Below, piece after piece: positions 52,815 through 61,243 of a stretch of 64,000 bases of DNA. Below the pieces are notes generated by a model. That model made no database searches. It saw only the letters and a list, made by a program, of their open reading frames with translations, and had not been told where the DNA came from. The stretch lies in assembly GCF_024171485.1 (NCBI RefSeq), contig NZ_JALJZX010000001.1, positions 372,001 to 436,000 on the forward strand, in the 5' to 3' direction. Origin of the DNA: Chryseobacterium sp. HSC-36S06. GTDB taxonomy: Bacteria; Bacteroidota; Bacteroidia; Flavobacteriales; Weeksellaceae. Position numbers and translations under genes: made by a program. Numbering within the stretch: the first letter of the stretch is position 1; every line of letters begins with the position of its first letter.

Positions 52815-54075
52815 TGAATTCATTATTGGGCTGTTCGACTAAAATCTCGTGCATTAGTTTGCTGATTTCCTCGGCTTTCCAGGGATTATCGATGATGTAT
52901 TTGGCAAATCTGTTGGTGATTTTCTGAATCATTTTATCCGAAAGCTGCATATCTGTCACTTCCACATATTTGTGTTTTTTGTGGATATTGTGCATTTCAT
53001 TGCGTTCCATATTCTTCAGCACCGCTTTGAAATGATGAATATTGGGTGCTAATTTTCTCTTTTTTTCCCACTCGAGAAAGTCCTTTGTCATTTCTCTGAT
53101 GATTTCTTCGGCTTTCGGAATCTCTTTCTGCCGCTGAACCATCGTTTCGCTGATGTGGAGAGAAAGCTGGTCAACATCAACCAAACTTACGTTGGTATTC
53201 TCGGTAATGTCTTTTTCAACATTATTCGGGATCGAAAGGTCGATAACTAAAGTTTCTTTTCCGTTTGGGAAATGAGTTTTATTGATAATCGGATGCTGAG
53301 CTCCTGTTGCGACAATCAAAATGTCAGTTTGCGCCAGTTCTTCCTGAAAATTCTCGAATTCAATATGAGGGATTTTATATTTTTCAGCAATCTTTTCTGC
53401 TTTATCTGAGGTTCTGTTGGCAATTTTAACTTTCGGTTTATAAACGTGTTTTACCAGATTTTCCACCGTATTCTGGCCAATTTCTCCGACTCCTAAAAGA
53501 AGGATATTTTTATCGGAAATCTGGGTCTGGTTTTTCAGTATATAATGTACCGCAGCATAAGAAACTGAAGCTGCTCCATTGGAGATTCCGGTTTCATTTT
53601 TAATCCTCTTGGAAATCTGGATGGCAGAATTTATTGCTCTTTCCAGAAACGGGTTAGAATTTCTTTTAACTTTTTTGAAGCGGTGGTAAGCGTTTTTGAT
53701 CTGTCCAATGATTTCGAAATCACCGATGATCTGGCTTTCCAAACCTGCAGCAACCCGGAACAGATGGTTCAGCGCTTCTTCGTGTTTCAGGATGTTGACG
53801 TACTGCATGAATTCCGTGAGGCTTACACCGATTGTTTTGCAGTATAATTCGGCAATGAGAAGATAATTTTGTGATGTGGTATAAATCTCGGTACGGTTAC
53901 AGGTAGAAACCACAAATGCGTCACCCAGATTTTCATCATGAATTTCGCTGACAAAGTTTTTAATATTTTCGTCAAAAAACGCAAATTTTCCACGGGTCTC
54001 GGCATCGGCTTTTTCAAAACTGACGCTGAGGACGGCAAAATTGGCGGTTTTGTGAATGTTGGTATCCTGATTCAT
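52801..54075 (-). CDS. hemA: Glutamyl-tRNA reductase
   Basis: HemA makes glutamate-1-semialdehyde from glutamyl-tRNA, the committed step of the C5 pathway to haem. The 424-residue protein has the catalytic Cys59 in VVSTCNRTEIY, AAGLESQIIGDFEIIGQIK, the NADPH-binding LLGVGEIGQNTVE, and a dimerisation domain at the C-terminus. It heads the leftward haem operon, and a -7 box lies ten bases before its ATG. Confidence 0.97.
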   Translation of the reverse strand: MNQDTNIHKTANFAVLSVSFEKADAETRGKFAFFDENIKNFVSEIHDENLGDAFVVSTCNRTEIYTTSQNYLLIAELYCKTIGVSLTEFMQYVNILKHEEALNHLFRVAAGLESQIIGDFEIIGQIKNAYHRFKKVKRNSNPFLERAINSAIQISKRIKNETGISNGAASVSYAAVHYILKNQTQISDKNILLLGVGEIGQNTVENLVKHVYKPKVKIANRTSDKAEKIAEKYKIPHIEFENFQEELAQTDILIVATGAQHPIINKTHFPNGKETLVIDLSIPNNVEKDITENTNVSLVDVDQLSLHISETMVQRQKEIPKAEEIIREMTKDFLEWEKKRKLAPNIHHFKAVLKNMERNEMHNIHKKHKYVEVTDMQLSDKMIQKITNRFAKYIIDNPWKAEEISKLMHEILVEQPNNEFNEKH

Positions 54076-54085
54076 AAAGCAACGG

Positions 54086-54093
54086 CAAATTTA
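54086..54093 (-). promoter_or_regulatory. -7 promoter box for the hem operon
   Basis: Reads TAAATTTG on the minus strand (TAnnTTTG). It gives a very short leader of a few bases before hemA. Confidence 0.4.
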
Positions 54094-54275
54094 AGACTTT
54101 AAATTGAATTGGCGAAGATTATACAAGATGAACATTATCAGTAAAATATATGAATATTGGGTGCTTATTTTCCGAATTTTCATTTAAAAATGAAATAATT
54201 AAGAAATAAAAAAGTTATTGTAGAATAGCTTGTAACTTTAATAAAATTTTAACCTAATTTAGTCTGAATCTAATT

Positions 54276-54292
54276 TTTAGAACGGTTCTAAA
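54276..54292. promoter_or_regulatory. Operator-like palindrome in the mreB promoter
   Basis: TTTAGAAC and GTTCTAAA form perfect 8-base arms around one G. The palindrome ends four bases before the -7 box of mreB, where a bound repressor would block RNA polymerase. No factor is known for it. Confidence 0.45.
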
Positions 54293-54296
54293 TTTA

Positions 54297-54304
54297 TATC
54301 TTTG
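54297..54304 (+). promoter_or_regulatory. -7 promoter box for the mre operon
   Basis: TATCTTTG matches TAnnTTTG, 25 bases before the mreB start codon. Confidence 0.55.
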
Positions 54305-54329
54305 TACACTTAAAAAAATCACGAAAAAA

Positions 54330-55355
54330 ATGGGTTTATTTGATATGTTCACGCAGGATATTGCGATTGACTTGGGAACTGCGAACACACTAATTATACA
54401 TAATAATAAAATTGTCATAGATCAACCTTCGATAGTTGCCATAGAACGGTCCAGCGGAAAACCAATCGCTGTTGGTGAAAAGGCAAAACATATGCAGGGG
54501 AAAACCCACGAAGACATTAAAACCATCAGACCACTGAAAGACGGCGTAATTGCTGATTTTCATGCTTCTGAACACATGATCAAAGAGTTTATCAAACAGA
54601 TTCCTGGAATTAAAGGGAAACTTTTTCAGCCCACTCTAAAAATTGTAATCTGTATTCCTTCAGGCATTACTGAAGTTGAAAAAAGAGCAGTACGGGATTC
54701 TGCACAGAAAGTTAATGCAAAAGAAGTACGCTTAATCTACGAACCAATGGCTGCGGCAATTGGAGTTGGAATTGATGTTCAGAAACCAGAGGGTAACATG
54801 ATTATCGATATAGGAGGCGGAACCACAGAGATCGCTGTAGTAGCTTTGGGAGGAATTGTATGTGACAAATCCGTAAAAATTGCCGGTGATGTTTTCACCA
54901 ATGATATTGCGTATTATTTAAGAACACACCATAATCTTTACATCGGTGAAAGAACTGCTGAGAGAGTTAAGATCGAAGTTGGTTCAGCCGTAGAGGAACT
55001 TGATGTTGATATTGAGGATATTCCGGTTCAGGGACGTGATTTAATTACAGGTAAGCCAAAAGAAATTATGGTGAACTATAAGGAAATTGCCCGTGCATTA
55101 GACAAATCGATCATCAGAATTGAAGATGCGGTAATGGAAACGCTTTCCCTTACTCCGCCGGAACTTGCCGCTGATATCTATAAAACAGGAATTTATCTTG
55201 CTGGTGGCGGCGCATTGCTTAGAGGACTTGCAGACAGGCTTCACAAGAAAACAGGATTGCCGGTTTTCGTGGCGGAAGATCCACTGAGAGCTGTAGTTCG
55301 CGGTACAGGTATCGCCCTAAAGAACATGGATAAATTCAACTTTCTGATTAAATAA
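54330..55355 (+). CDS. mreB: Rod shape-determining protein MreB
   Basis: MreB is the actin-like filament protein that guides lateral wall growth. The 341-residue protein has the actin fold: IAIDLGTANTLI (phosphate 1 loop), GVIADFHASEHMI, IPSGITEVEKRAVRDSA, NMIIDIGGGTTEIAVV (phosphate 2) and LAGGGALLRGLADRL (adenosine). It is somewhat short at the N-terminus (MGLFDMFTQD), which forms the membrane-binding start. It leads mreB-mreC-mreD-mrdA-rodA, a complete elongasome operon. Confidence 0.97.
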   Translation: MGLFDMFTQDIAIDLGTANTLIIHNNKIVIDQPSIVAIERSSGKPIAVGEKAKHMQGKTHEDIKTIRPLKDGVIADFHASEHMIKEFIKQIPGIKGKLFQPTLKIVICIPSGITEVEKRAVRDSAQKVNAKEVRLIYEPMAAAIGVGIDVQKPEGNMIIDIGGGTTEIAVVALGGIVCDKSVKIAGDVFTNDIAYYLRTHHNLYIGERTAERVKIEVGSAVEELDVDIEDIPVQGRDLITGKPKEIMVNYKEIARALDKSIIRIEDAVMETLSLTPPELAADIYKTGIYLAGGGALLRGLADRLHKKTGLPVFVAEDPLRAVVRGTGIALKNMDKFNFLIK

Positions 55356-55382
55356 TTTTATAACTTTTACGACACTTAACTG

Positions 55383-56231
55383 ATGGGATTTTTGCTGCGA
55401 TTATTTTCGAAGAACGGCCTGTTCGTCTTCTTTGTATTTCTGCAGCTTATTGCTTTGGTATTGATTTTCAGCAGAAATTCAATGCAGCAGTCGTGGATTG
55501 CAGGTCAAACTGCAGCCTTTAATTCTCAGGTTTCTGGATATATTGACGAAGGCACCTCTTATCTGAAACTGAAGCAAATCAACGAACAGTTGGTTGCTCA
55601 GAACAAATTACTGATGGAAGAGGTGTACGGTAAGAATTCCGGGGTTCCGGTTTTCAGAAAAGTTCATGATACCATTGGCGGCGGACAAATCTATACATTT
55701 GTTGATGGCGAAATTGTATTCAACAGCATTAACCGTAAAGACAACTATTTCACCATTAACCGTGGGAAAAGAGATGGTGTTCTTCCCCAGATGGGTGTAA
55801 TGGCACCGAAAGGAATCGCGGGGATTGTGATTAACGCTACAGATTCTTATGCTTTGGTACAATCGGTGCTGAGTTTAAATAAAATCAAAATTAATGCGTC
55901 GCTGAAAAAATCCGGTTATTTCGGGACCTTAACCTGGCGTGGGGACGATTCACGAATCATGCATTTATCTGATGTTCCAAAATATGTTCCGCTGCAGATT
56001 GGCGATACGGTTGTAACCGACGGTAAATCGGCGATATTTCCGCAGGGAATTATGATCGGTAAAGTATCCGGATACGAAGTCGACAGTAAAACAGGTTTCT
56101 GGGATATTTCTGTGGAATTAAGCGAAAAAATGGGCAACCTCAGCAAGATTTACGTGGTGAAAAACCTTAAGAAAGCGGAAGTTCAGAAAATTCAGGATAC
56201 CCTACAGGCCACCATAAAAAGAGAGAAATGA
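55383..56231 (+). CDS. mreC: Rod shape-determining protein MreC
   Basis: MreC links MreB to the periplasmic wall-synthesis enzymes. The 282-residue protein has one membrane helix (about 10-31), a short coiled-coil (60-85) and a beta-barrel periplasmic domain with NRKDNYFTINRGKRDGVLPQMGV, GIAGIVINATDSYALVQSVLS and a C-terminal lobe ending near the stop. It is 27 bases after mreB and overlaps mreD by four bases (ATGA). Confidence 0.93.
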   Translation: MGFLLRLFSKNGLFVFFVFLQLIALVLIFSRNSMQQSWIAGQTAAFNSQVSGYIDEGTSYLKLKQINEQLVAQNKLLMEEVYGKNSGVPVFRKVHDTIGGGQIYTFVDGEIVFNSINRKDNYFTINRGKRDGVLPQMGVMAPKGIAGIVINATDSYALVQSVLSLNKIKINASLKKSGYFGTLTWRGDDSRIMHLSDVPKYVPLQIGDTVVTDGKSAIFPQGIMIGKVSGYEVDSKTGFWDISVELSEKMGNLSKIYVVKNLKKAEVQKIQDTLQATIKREK

Positions 56232-56734
56232 TAAGCAGAACACTTTTTACAGATATCCTGATGATCGTTTTTCTGGTGGCATTACAAATTTTTGTATTAA
56301 ACCGGATTACACTTTTCGGGAAATACACGCCGGTTCTTTATCCTGTGTTTGTAATGTTTTATCCGTTTTTCAGAAATAAATTTCAATTTCTGCTCTTGAG
56401 TTTTCTTTTGGGACTCAGTATCGATGCATTTCTCTATACCTGGGGAATCAATGCATTTGCCACGACGGTTATTGCTTATTTCCGTACGTTGATCTTCCGT
56501 ACTTCAACAGATACGTCGACGGATTTCTTTTCCTTCCAGTCTTTGCAATGGTCGCAGTATCTGTTCTTCATACTGTCGAGTATTTTTCTGCATCAGTTAT
56601 TGGTTCAGTATATCGAATTTTTCAAATTCAGCCGTTTTTTCGAAATCTTCGTGAATATTTTGGCAACGAGCGCCATTTCCTTTATATTTATCCTGATGTA
56701 CGCGCTTGCCTTTAAAATCAAACAGAAAGTTTAA
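56228..56734 (+). CDS. mreD: Rod shape-determining protein MreD
   Basis: MreD is an inner-membrane partner of MreC. The 168-residue protein has five or six membrane helices and is strongly hydrophobic, with YPVFVMFYPFF and LLSFLLGLSIDAFLYTWGINAFA carrying the conserved G-x-x-x-D region. Sequence identity within the family is low, so the call relies on length, membrane pattern and place between mreC and mrdA. Confidence 0.9.
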   Translation: MISRTLFTDILMIVFLVALQIFVLNRITLFGKYTPVLYPVFVMFYPFFRNKFQFLLLSFLLGLSIDAFLYTWGINAFATTVIAYFRTLIFRTSTDTSTDFFSFQSLQWSQYLFFILSSIFLHQLLVQYIEFFKFSRFFEIFVNILATSAISFIFILMYALAFKIKQKV

Positions 56735-56778
56735 CGTTCCTGAACAAAAAACCTTTACAAAAGGTTATTAACAGACAC

Positions 56779-58797
56779 ATGAAATCACAGTATCTGAAAA
56801 TCACCGTATTATTAGCGCTCCTTGCCATAATTTTTATCGCAAGGCTTGCTTATTTACAGCTTTTCACAGATCGCTACGCCTTAAATGCAGCCAATACTTC
56901 TATAAAAACAGAATATATAATTCCGCAGCGCGGCGTAATTTTCGACAGGAACGGTAAGATATTAGTGGGCAACCAACCTTCTTATGAAATTTCCTTTACA
57001 GAAGCTTTGATAAAACCCGATTTCGATACGCTGGATTTCTGTAATTTAATGCGGATCAGTAAACCGGATTTCGTTAAAAGAATTAATGCCATCAAAAACG
57101 AAAAATACTATTCTAAACTTACTCCCATGACTTTTATGAAAAATTTAAGTCGTGAAGAGATTGCCAGAATTCAGGAAATTATATTTAAATATCCTGCGTT
57201 CAGTATTGTGTCGCGACCGCAACGGCAGTACGAAGTTTCAACCTCCGGAAATCTTTTAGGCTATACCAACGAAGTAAATGATCGTGATATTAAGAAAGAT
57301 TCTCTTTATTACCTTCCTGGAGATTTTATTGGAAAAACCGGTGTCGAAAAATCTTATGAAAAAGATTTAAGGGGGGAAAAGGGCGTACAGTATATCCAAA
57401 AAGACATTCGCCTGCGCAGCATAGGCTCTTATAAAAACGGAACTTTAGATAAAGATGTAGTTACAGGCAAAGATGTAACTCTGACTATTGACTACGATTT
57501 GCAGAAGATGGCCGAAGAAATGCTTGTAAACAAGCAGGGCGCTATTGTAGCATTGGATCCCACCAACGGAGAAATTCTGGTTCTTGCCACGGGTCCCGAT
57601 ATTGACCCTAATCTGTTCACCGGACCCGACAAAACAAAAAATCTGTACAGGCTCCAAATGGATACGGTATATAACAACCGGCCAACTTTTGACCGTTCCG
57701 TTCAGGCAGCATATCCTCCCGGTTCTACATTTAAACTTCTAACTGCCGCGGCAGCGATGCAAATGGGAGTTATGGATGAAAATACTATTTTTCCGTGTGG
57801 TGGCGGTTTCAATTACCGTGGGTTGAGGGTTAAAGGACACGGTGGCGCTGATCCCCTCGTACCGGCGATTCAGGTTTCAAGTAACTGTTATTTCTCTTAT
57901 GCGTTTATTGCGATTATGAATAAATATCCCGGAAATCCGAGCAAAGGAGTTGATGAATGGAAAAAGATCATGAGCAGTTTCGGGTTGGGAGAATTCTTAA
58001 ACAACGATATTGCAGTAGGATCCAGAGGAAGGATCCCAAGCGGCGCTTTCTATGAAAAAAGAAGCGGCGGAAAAAAGGACTGGAGTTCCGCATACACCAT
58101 GAACGGATCAATCTTCAACGGAATGGGACAAGGTGACGTACTTCTCACCCCTTTACAAATGGCCAATGCAACAGCGGCTATCGTAAATAGAGGTTGGTAT
58201 TACACTCCTCATATCGTAAAATCAATAGACGGGAAACCTAATCCGGATCCACGCTTTAAAGTAAAACATAAAACACTGGTCGATCCCAAACATTTTGGAC
58301 CGATTATGAAGGGAATGGAAGCCGTAGTAACTGGCGGAACAGCAAGAAGTTTAAAATCAAATGATTTCACCATGCTCGCTAAAACAGGTACTGCACAGGT
58401 TCCGCAAGGGAAAGACAATTCTATTTTTGTTTTAGCAGCACCAGCAGAAAATCCTAAAATTGTAATTGCAGCGGTAATGGAACACGCTGGTTTTGGAGGA
58501 ACATGGGCTGGCCCCGCAGCTACCGCAATTGCAGAAAAGTATTTAACCGGAGAACTTAAGCGCGAGCATCTTTACAATAAATTGGTCAACGCGAGTTTCA
58601 TGCCTGAGTATAAAAGGCAATGGGTCGTTGACTTGAAAAGGAAAGGTCTTTATAAAGAACCGAACAAAGATTCAATGAGAATTGAGTCCATTGAAGACAG
58701 CTTAAAGTTTATCAAAAATGATCAAATCAAGGCAAGACTTATTTATAAAAGAGATTCGCTTCGCGCCAGATTAAGAACCCAAACAGTGAAAAAATGA
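56779..58797 (+). CDS. mrdA: Penicillin-binding protein 2 (class B transpeptidase)
   Basis: PBP2 cross-links new peptidoglycan during cell elongation with RodA. The 672-residue protein has one membrane helix (about 8-26), a dimerisation/pedestal domain (30-250) with PQRGVIFDRNG, and a transpeptidase with PGSTFKLL (nucleophile Ser316), SSNCYF near 368-373 and KTGTAQ at 535-540. A charged C-terminal tail of about 60 residues (LVNASFMPEYKRQ onward) is longer than in E. coli. It overlaps rodA by four bases. Confidence 0.96.
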   Translation: MKSQYLKITVLLALLAIIFIARLAYLQLFTDRYALNAANTSIKTEYIIPQRGVIFDRNGKILVGNQPSYEISFTEALIKPDFDTLDFCNLMRISKPDFVKRINAIKNEKYYSKLTPMTFMKNLSREEIARIQEIIFKYPAFSIVSRPQRQYEVSTSGNLLGYTNEVNDRDIKKDSLYYLPGDFIGKTGVEKSYEKDLRGEKGVQYIQKDIRLRSIGSYKNGTLDKDVVTGKDVTLTIDYDLQKMAEEMLVNKQGAIVALDPTNGEILVLATGPDIDPNLFTGPDKTKNLYRLQMDTVYNNRPTFDRSVQAAYPPGSTFKLLTAAAAMQMGVMDENTIFPCGGGFNYRGLRVKGHGGADPLVPAIQVSSNCYFSYAFIAIMNKYPGNPSKGVDEWKKIMSSFGLGEFLNNDIAVGSRGRIPSGAFYEKRSGGKKDWSSAYTMNGSIFNGMGQGDVLLTPLQMANATAAIVNRGWYYTPHIVKSIDGKPNPDPRFKVKHKTLVDPKHFGPIMKGMEAVVTGGTARSLKSNDFTMLAKTGTAQVPQGKDNSIFVLAAPAENPKIVIAAVMEHAGFGGTWAGPAATAIAEKYLTGELKREHLYNKLVNASFMPEYKRQWVVDLKRKGLYKEPNKDSMRIESIEDSLKFIKNDQIKARLIYKRDSLRARLRTQTVKK

Positions 58798-60023
58798 AGT
58801 GGACCGAAGGACTTGATAAACTGAGCATATTTCTGTATCTCGCCATTTCACTTTTTGCAGTGGCGAATATTTATAGTGTTGATGAGGGTTTGGGAACAAA
58901 ACAATTTATATTTTTCTGTATCTCGCTCTTCATTGGGCTCATTATTTTTATCATGAGAACTAAGTTCTTTGAAAATTTTGCCAGCATTATCTATGTTTTT
59001 GGAGTGCTATTACTGATTGGGCTTTTCCCCTTCGGAACCGAAATTTTGGGACAGAAGAACTGGTATAAATTCGGTGGTTTTACGATGCAGCCGGTAGAAT
59101 TTGCCAAGATTGGAGTCTCGCTGATGTTAGCAAATTATGTATCCGGCCCCGACTTTAATCTCAGAATCCGGAAATCACTGTTAACAACTCTAGCAATTAT
59201 CGGTATACCGGCGGTTGTGGTACTGATGATTCCCGACGTTGGCTCCCTGCTCGTTTTTACTGCATTTTTTATTGCTCTATTCCGGGAAGGACTTAACGGA
59301 TGGGTTTTCGGCGTAGGTGCTATTCTGGCTGCGGTGTTTTTAGTGGCACTCGCAATCGATCCGCTTTATTTGATTATCGGGATTGCTCTAATTTATGGTG
59401 TGGTAATTCTTATGAATTATTATAAAATCCACTGGCATGTTCTGTCTATTGCTGGCATAGCGGGCTCGTTCCTTATATTGTGTGGTATTGCTTACGGCTC
59501 ACCAAAAGCGTTGGAAAAAATGCCGAAACACCAGCGGGAAAGAATTGAGGTGTTATACAAAGGAGAAAAAGCCTTCCGCGATACTTCCGGTTATAATTTA
59601 CTTTACTCGAAAACAGCCATTGGCTCCGGCGGTTTTTTCGGTAAGGGATATAAGGAAGGGTCGGTAACTCAGGGGAAATTTGTTCCCGAACAGGAAACCG
59701 ATTATATTTTCTGTACAGTTGGCGAGGAATGGGGCTTTTTCGGAGCTTCTATGCTGGTGATTTTCTATGCCGTATTTATAGGCAGGATTTATTACTTATC
59801 TGAACGTCAGAAATCGGTTTTTAACCGCGTTTTCGGGTATTGTTTTGCTTCAATACTGTTAATGCACTTTGCGATAAACCTCGGAATGGTAATGGGACTT
59901 TTCCCCACCGTTGGGATTCCTTTGCCATATTTCAGTTATGGCGGCAGCTCTCTGTTGGCGTTCTCGATTATGACATTCATCTTCTTCAAACTGAATTATA
60001 CCGACAGAAACAGTCTGGTTTAA
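58794..60023 (+). CDS. rodA: Peptidoglycan glycosyltransferase RodA
   Basis: RodA is the SEDS-family polymerase that makes glycan strands from lipid II with PBP2. The 409-residue protein has ten membrane helices, with PVEFAKIGVSLMLANY, a large periplasmic loop (about 230-300), SGGFFGKGYKEGSVTQGKFVPEQETDYIF with the catalytic Asp region, and PTVGIPLPYFSYGGSSLLAF near the end. It is the last gene of the operon; an inverted repeat of ATGGCCAT lies 56 bases after the stop. Confidence 0.96.
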   Translation: MKWTEGLDKLSIFLYLAISLFAVANIYSVDEGLGTKQFIFFCISLFIGLIIFIMRTKFFENFASIIYVFGVLLLIGLFPFGTEILGQKNWYKFGGFTMQPVEFAKIGVSLMLANYVSGPDFNLRIRKSLLTTLAIIGIPAVVVLMIPDVGSLLVFTAFFIALFREGLNGWVFGVGAILAAVFLVALAIDPLYLIIGIALIYGVVILMNYYKIHWHVLSIAGIAGSFLILCGIAYGSPKALEKMPKHQRERIEVLYKGEKAFRDTSGYNLLYSKTAIGSGGFFGKGYKEGSVTQGKFVPEQETDYIFCTVGEEWGFFGASMLVIFYAVFIGRIYYLSERQKSVFNRVFGYCFASILLMHFAINLGMVMGLFPTVGIPLPYFSYGGSSLLAFSIMTFIFFKLNYTDRNSLV

Positions 60024-60078
60024 AAATCTGAGTTGTAAACCCAATAACCTCACAGCATAAATTGATTTGTTTCTGTTG

Positions 60079-60103
60079 ATGGCCATGTTAATAATATGGC
60101 CAT
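60079..60103. repeat. Paired ATGGCCAT palindromes after rodA
   Basis: Two copies of the self-complementary word ATGGCCAT, at 60079-60086 and 60096-60103, can form an 8-base stem with a nine-base loop. No T-run follows, so it is a weak terminator candidate or a protein-binding site. Confidence 0.4.
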
Positions 60104-60210
60104 GTCTTCATCATATAATATAGAAAACCCTCATTTAGTCCTAGTTTAGCTCATTTTATTTAAGGTGAAGGATTTACACAACGTACTGTAATATTGTTAA
60201 TTTCTGAGCA

Positions 60211-60237
60211 CAAAAAAAGCTGCCACAGGCAGCTTTA
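60211..60237 (-). terminator. Terminator of the NlpC/P60 gene
   Basis: AAAGCTGCC (60216-60224) pairs with GGCAGCTTT (60228-60236); the A-run at 60212-60218 gives Ts on the minus strand. Confidence 0.75.
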
Positions 60238-60255
60238 AATGATCAATTATTTATT

Positions 60256-60942
60256 TTAATTATTTGCAAAGTTTGTATTGAAGGTATCCTGGGAAATTAT
60301 TCTCTTGGCAAACCTGTATTTAGGTCCCCAGTAAGAATCATTAAGTGAAGAAATCATTACCCCTTTTGATGTGGCGGCATGGATAAATTTCACGTCTCCC
60401 TCTTCTGTTACATTTTCTACGATACCTACGTGGGAAATTCTACCTCTACCTTGTGAAAAGAATACTAAATCTCCTTTCTGAAGGTTGCTTTTATCTACTT
60501 TCTCGCCTTCCTGAGCTTGTGATGCTGCTACTCGTGGTAAAGTCATGCCGGTTGCAGCGCCGAAAACAGATAATACAAAAGCTGAACAGTCAATTCCTCT
60601 TCTGGTCATTCCTCCATATTTATAAGGAGTACCTAAGTAAGATTCGGCTTCTGTTAAAATCTCATCGATTTTCTTTGTGAATCTGATGGTTTTTGCAATT
60701 TCCTCATTTTTAATTGTAGCTTCCAAAGTTTTTGCTGCTGCAAGTTTTTCTTCGTTGAAACTCTTAAGTAATTGAGATTTTGCGGTTTCTAATTTTTTGT
60801 TATCGATGGATGCAAGTTTGGCATCTGATTTGTATTGATTTGCGTAAGTTGTTGGGGTTGAAACAACATAGTTGGTTACGCATGATTGTAATGAAAATGT
60901 AGCTGATACAGCAACTAAATAATACAAGACTCTTTTCTTCAT
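60256..60942 (-). CDS. NlpC/P60 (C40) peptidase lipoprotein
   Basis: These enzymes cut peptide stems of peptidoglycan, usually between D-Glu and the diamino acid. The 228-residue protein has a lipoprotein signal peptide with Cys21 in LQSC, a helical Lys/Ala-rich stretch (40-95), and the NlpC/P60 domain with GIDCSAFVLSVFG (Cys119), ISHVGIVEN (His171) and FIHAAT (His188) as the catalytic triad. It lies beside the rod operon but is read in the opposite direction. Its -7 box is inside a possible ncRNA region. Confidence 0.93.
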   Translation of the reverse strand: MKKRVLYYLVAVSATFSLQSCVTNYVVSTPTTYANQYKSDAKLASIDNKKLETAKSQLLKSFNEEKLAAAKTLEATIKNEEIAKTIRFTKKIDEILTEAESYLGTPYKYGGMTRRGIDCSAFVLSVFGAATGMTLPRVAASQAQEGEKVDKSNLQKGDLVFFSQGRGRISHVGIVENVTEEGDVKFIHAATSKGVMISSLNDSYWGPKYRFAKRIISQDTFNTNFANN

Positions 60943-60993
60943 ATATATTTGATTATCTGTGTTAAATTGAAATACTTCTTTTTAAATGCAAAG

Positions 60994-61001
60994 CAAAATT
61001 A
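60994..61001 (-). promoter_or_regulatory. -7 promoter box for the NlpC/P60 gene
   Basis: Reads TAATTTTG on the minus strand (TAnnTTTG), 51 bases before the start codon at 60942. Confidence 0.45.
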
Positions 61002-61090
61002 GGTATTCGAGTTCGATGGGGGGTGAAAACACCCTTTCCGAAATCCCTATTTAACACTTTTTAACACTTTTCTTTACAATGTTAAAGGAA

Positions 61091-61138
61091 AATAAACCGC
61101 AATCCCTTTATTTTAGAGATTGCGGTTTTATTTTTTTT
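61091..61138 (+). terminator. Orphan hairpin terminator
   Basis: AAACCGCAATC (61094-61104) pairs with GATTGCGGTTT (61118-61128) around a 13-base loop, followed by ATTTTTTTT. There is no plus-strand gene for it; it supports the possible ncRNA. Confidence 0.65.
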
Positions 61139-61202
61139 ATGATATCTTAACATTTATGTAATATATCTATAATTGATATCAAATTCCTCTATAATGTATG
61201 TC

Positions 61203-61238
61203 TCGAAAAAGTAAGCCCTGAACAATGTCAGGGCTTAT
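61203..61238 (-). terminator. Terminator of glnN
   Basis: TAAGCCCTGA (61212-61221) pairs with TCAGGGCTTA (61228-61237); five Ts follow on the minus strand. Confidence 0.82.
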
Positions 61239-61243
61239 CAATA

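Larger units (their letters stand above)
60957..61138 (+). ncRNA. Possible structured small RNA
   Basis: A plus-strand -7 box (TATATTTG, 60944-60951) would start a transcript near 60957 that ends at the hairpin terminator 61091-61138, about 180 bases long, with no gene in it. GTGTTAAAT (60959-60967) can pair with ATTTAACAC (61049-61057), and inside lies a GGGTG-AAAA-CACCC hairpin (61021-61034). Size and outline would suit a 6S-type or other regulatory RNA, but no family signature is recognised. Confidence 0.3.
60943..61243. other. Intergenic region between the NlpC gene and glnN
   Basis: The 301-base gap holds the NlpC promoter, a possible plus-strand RNA with its own terminator, a tandem pair of TTAACACTTT (61051-61070) and the glnN terminator. 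No ORF. Confidence 0.6.
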
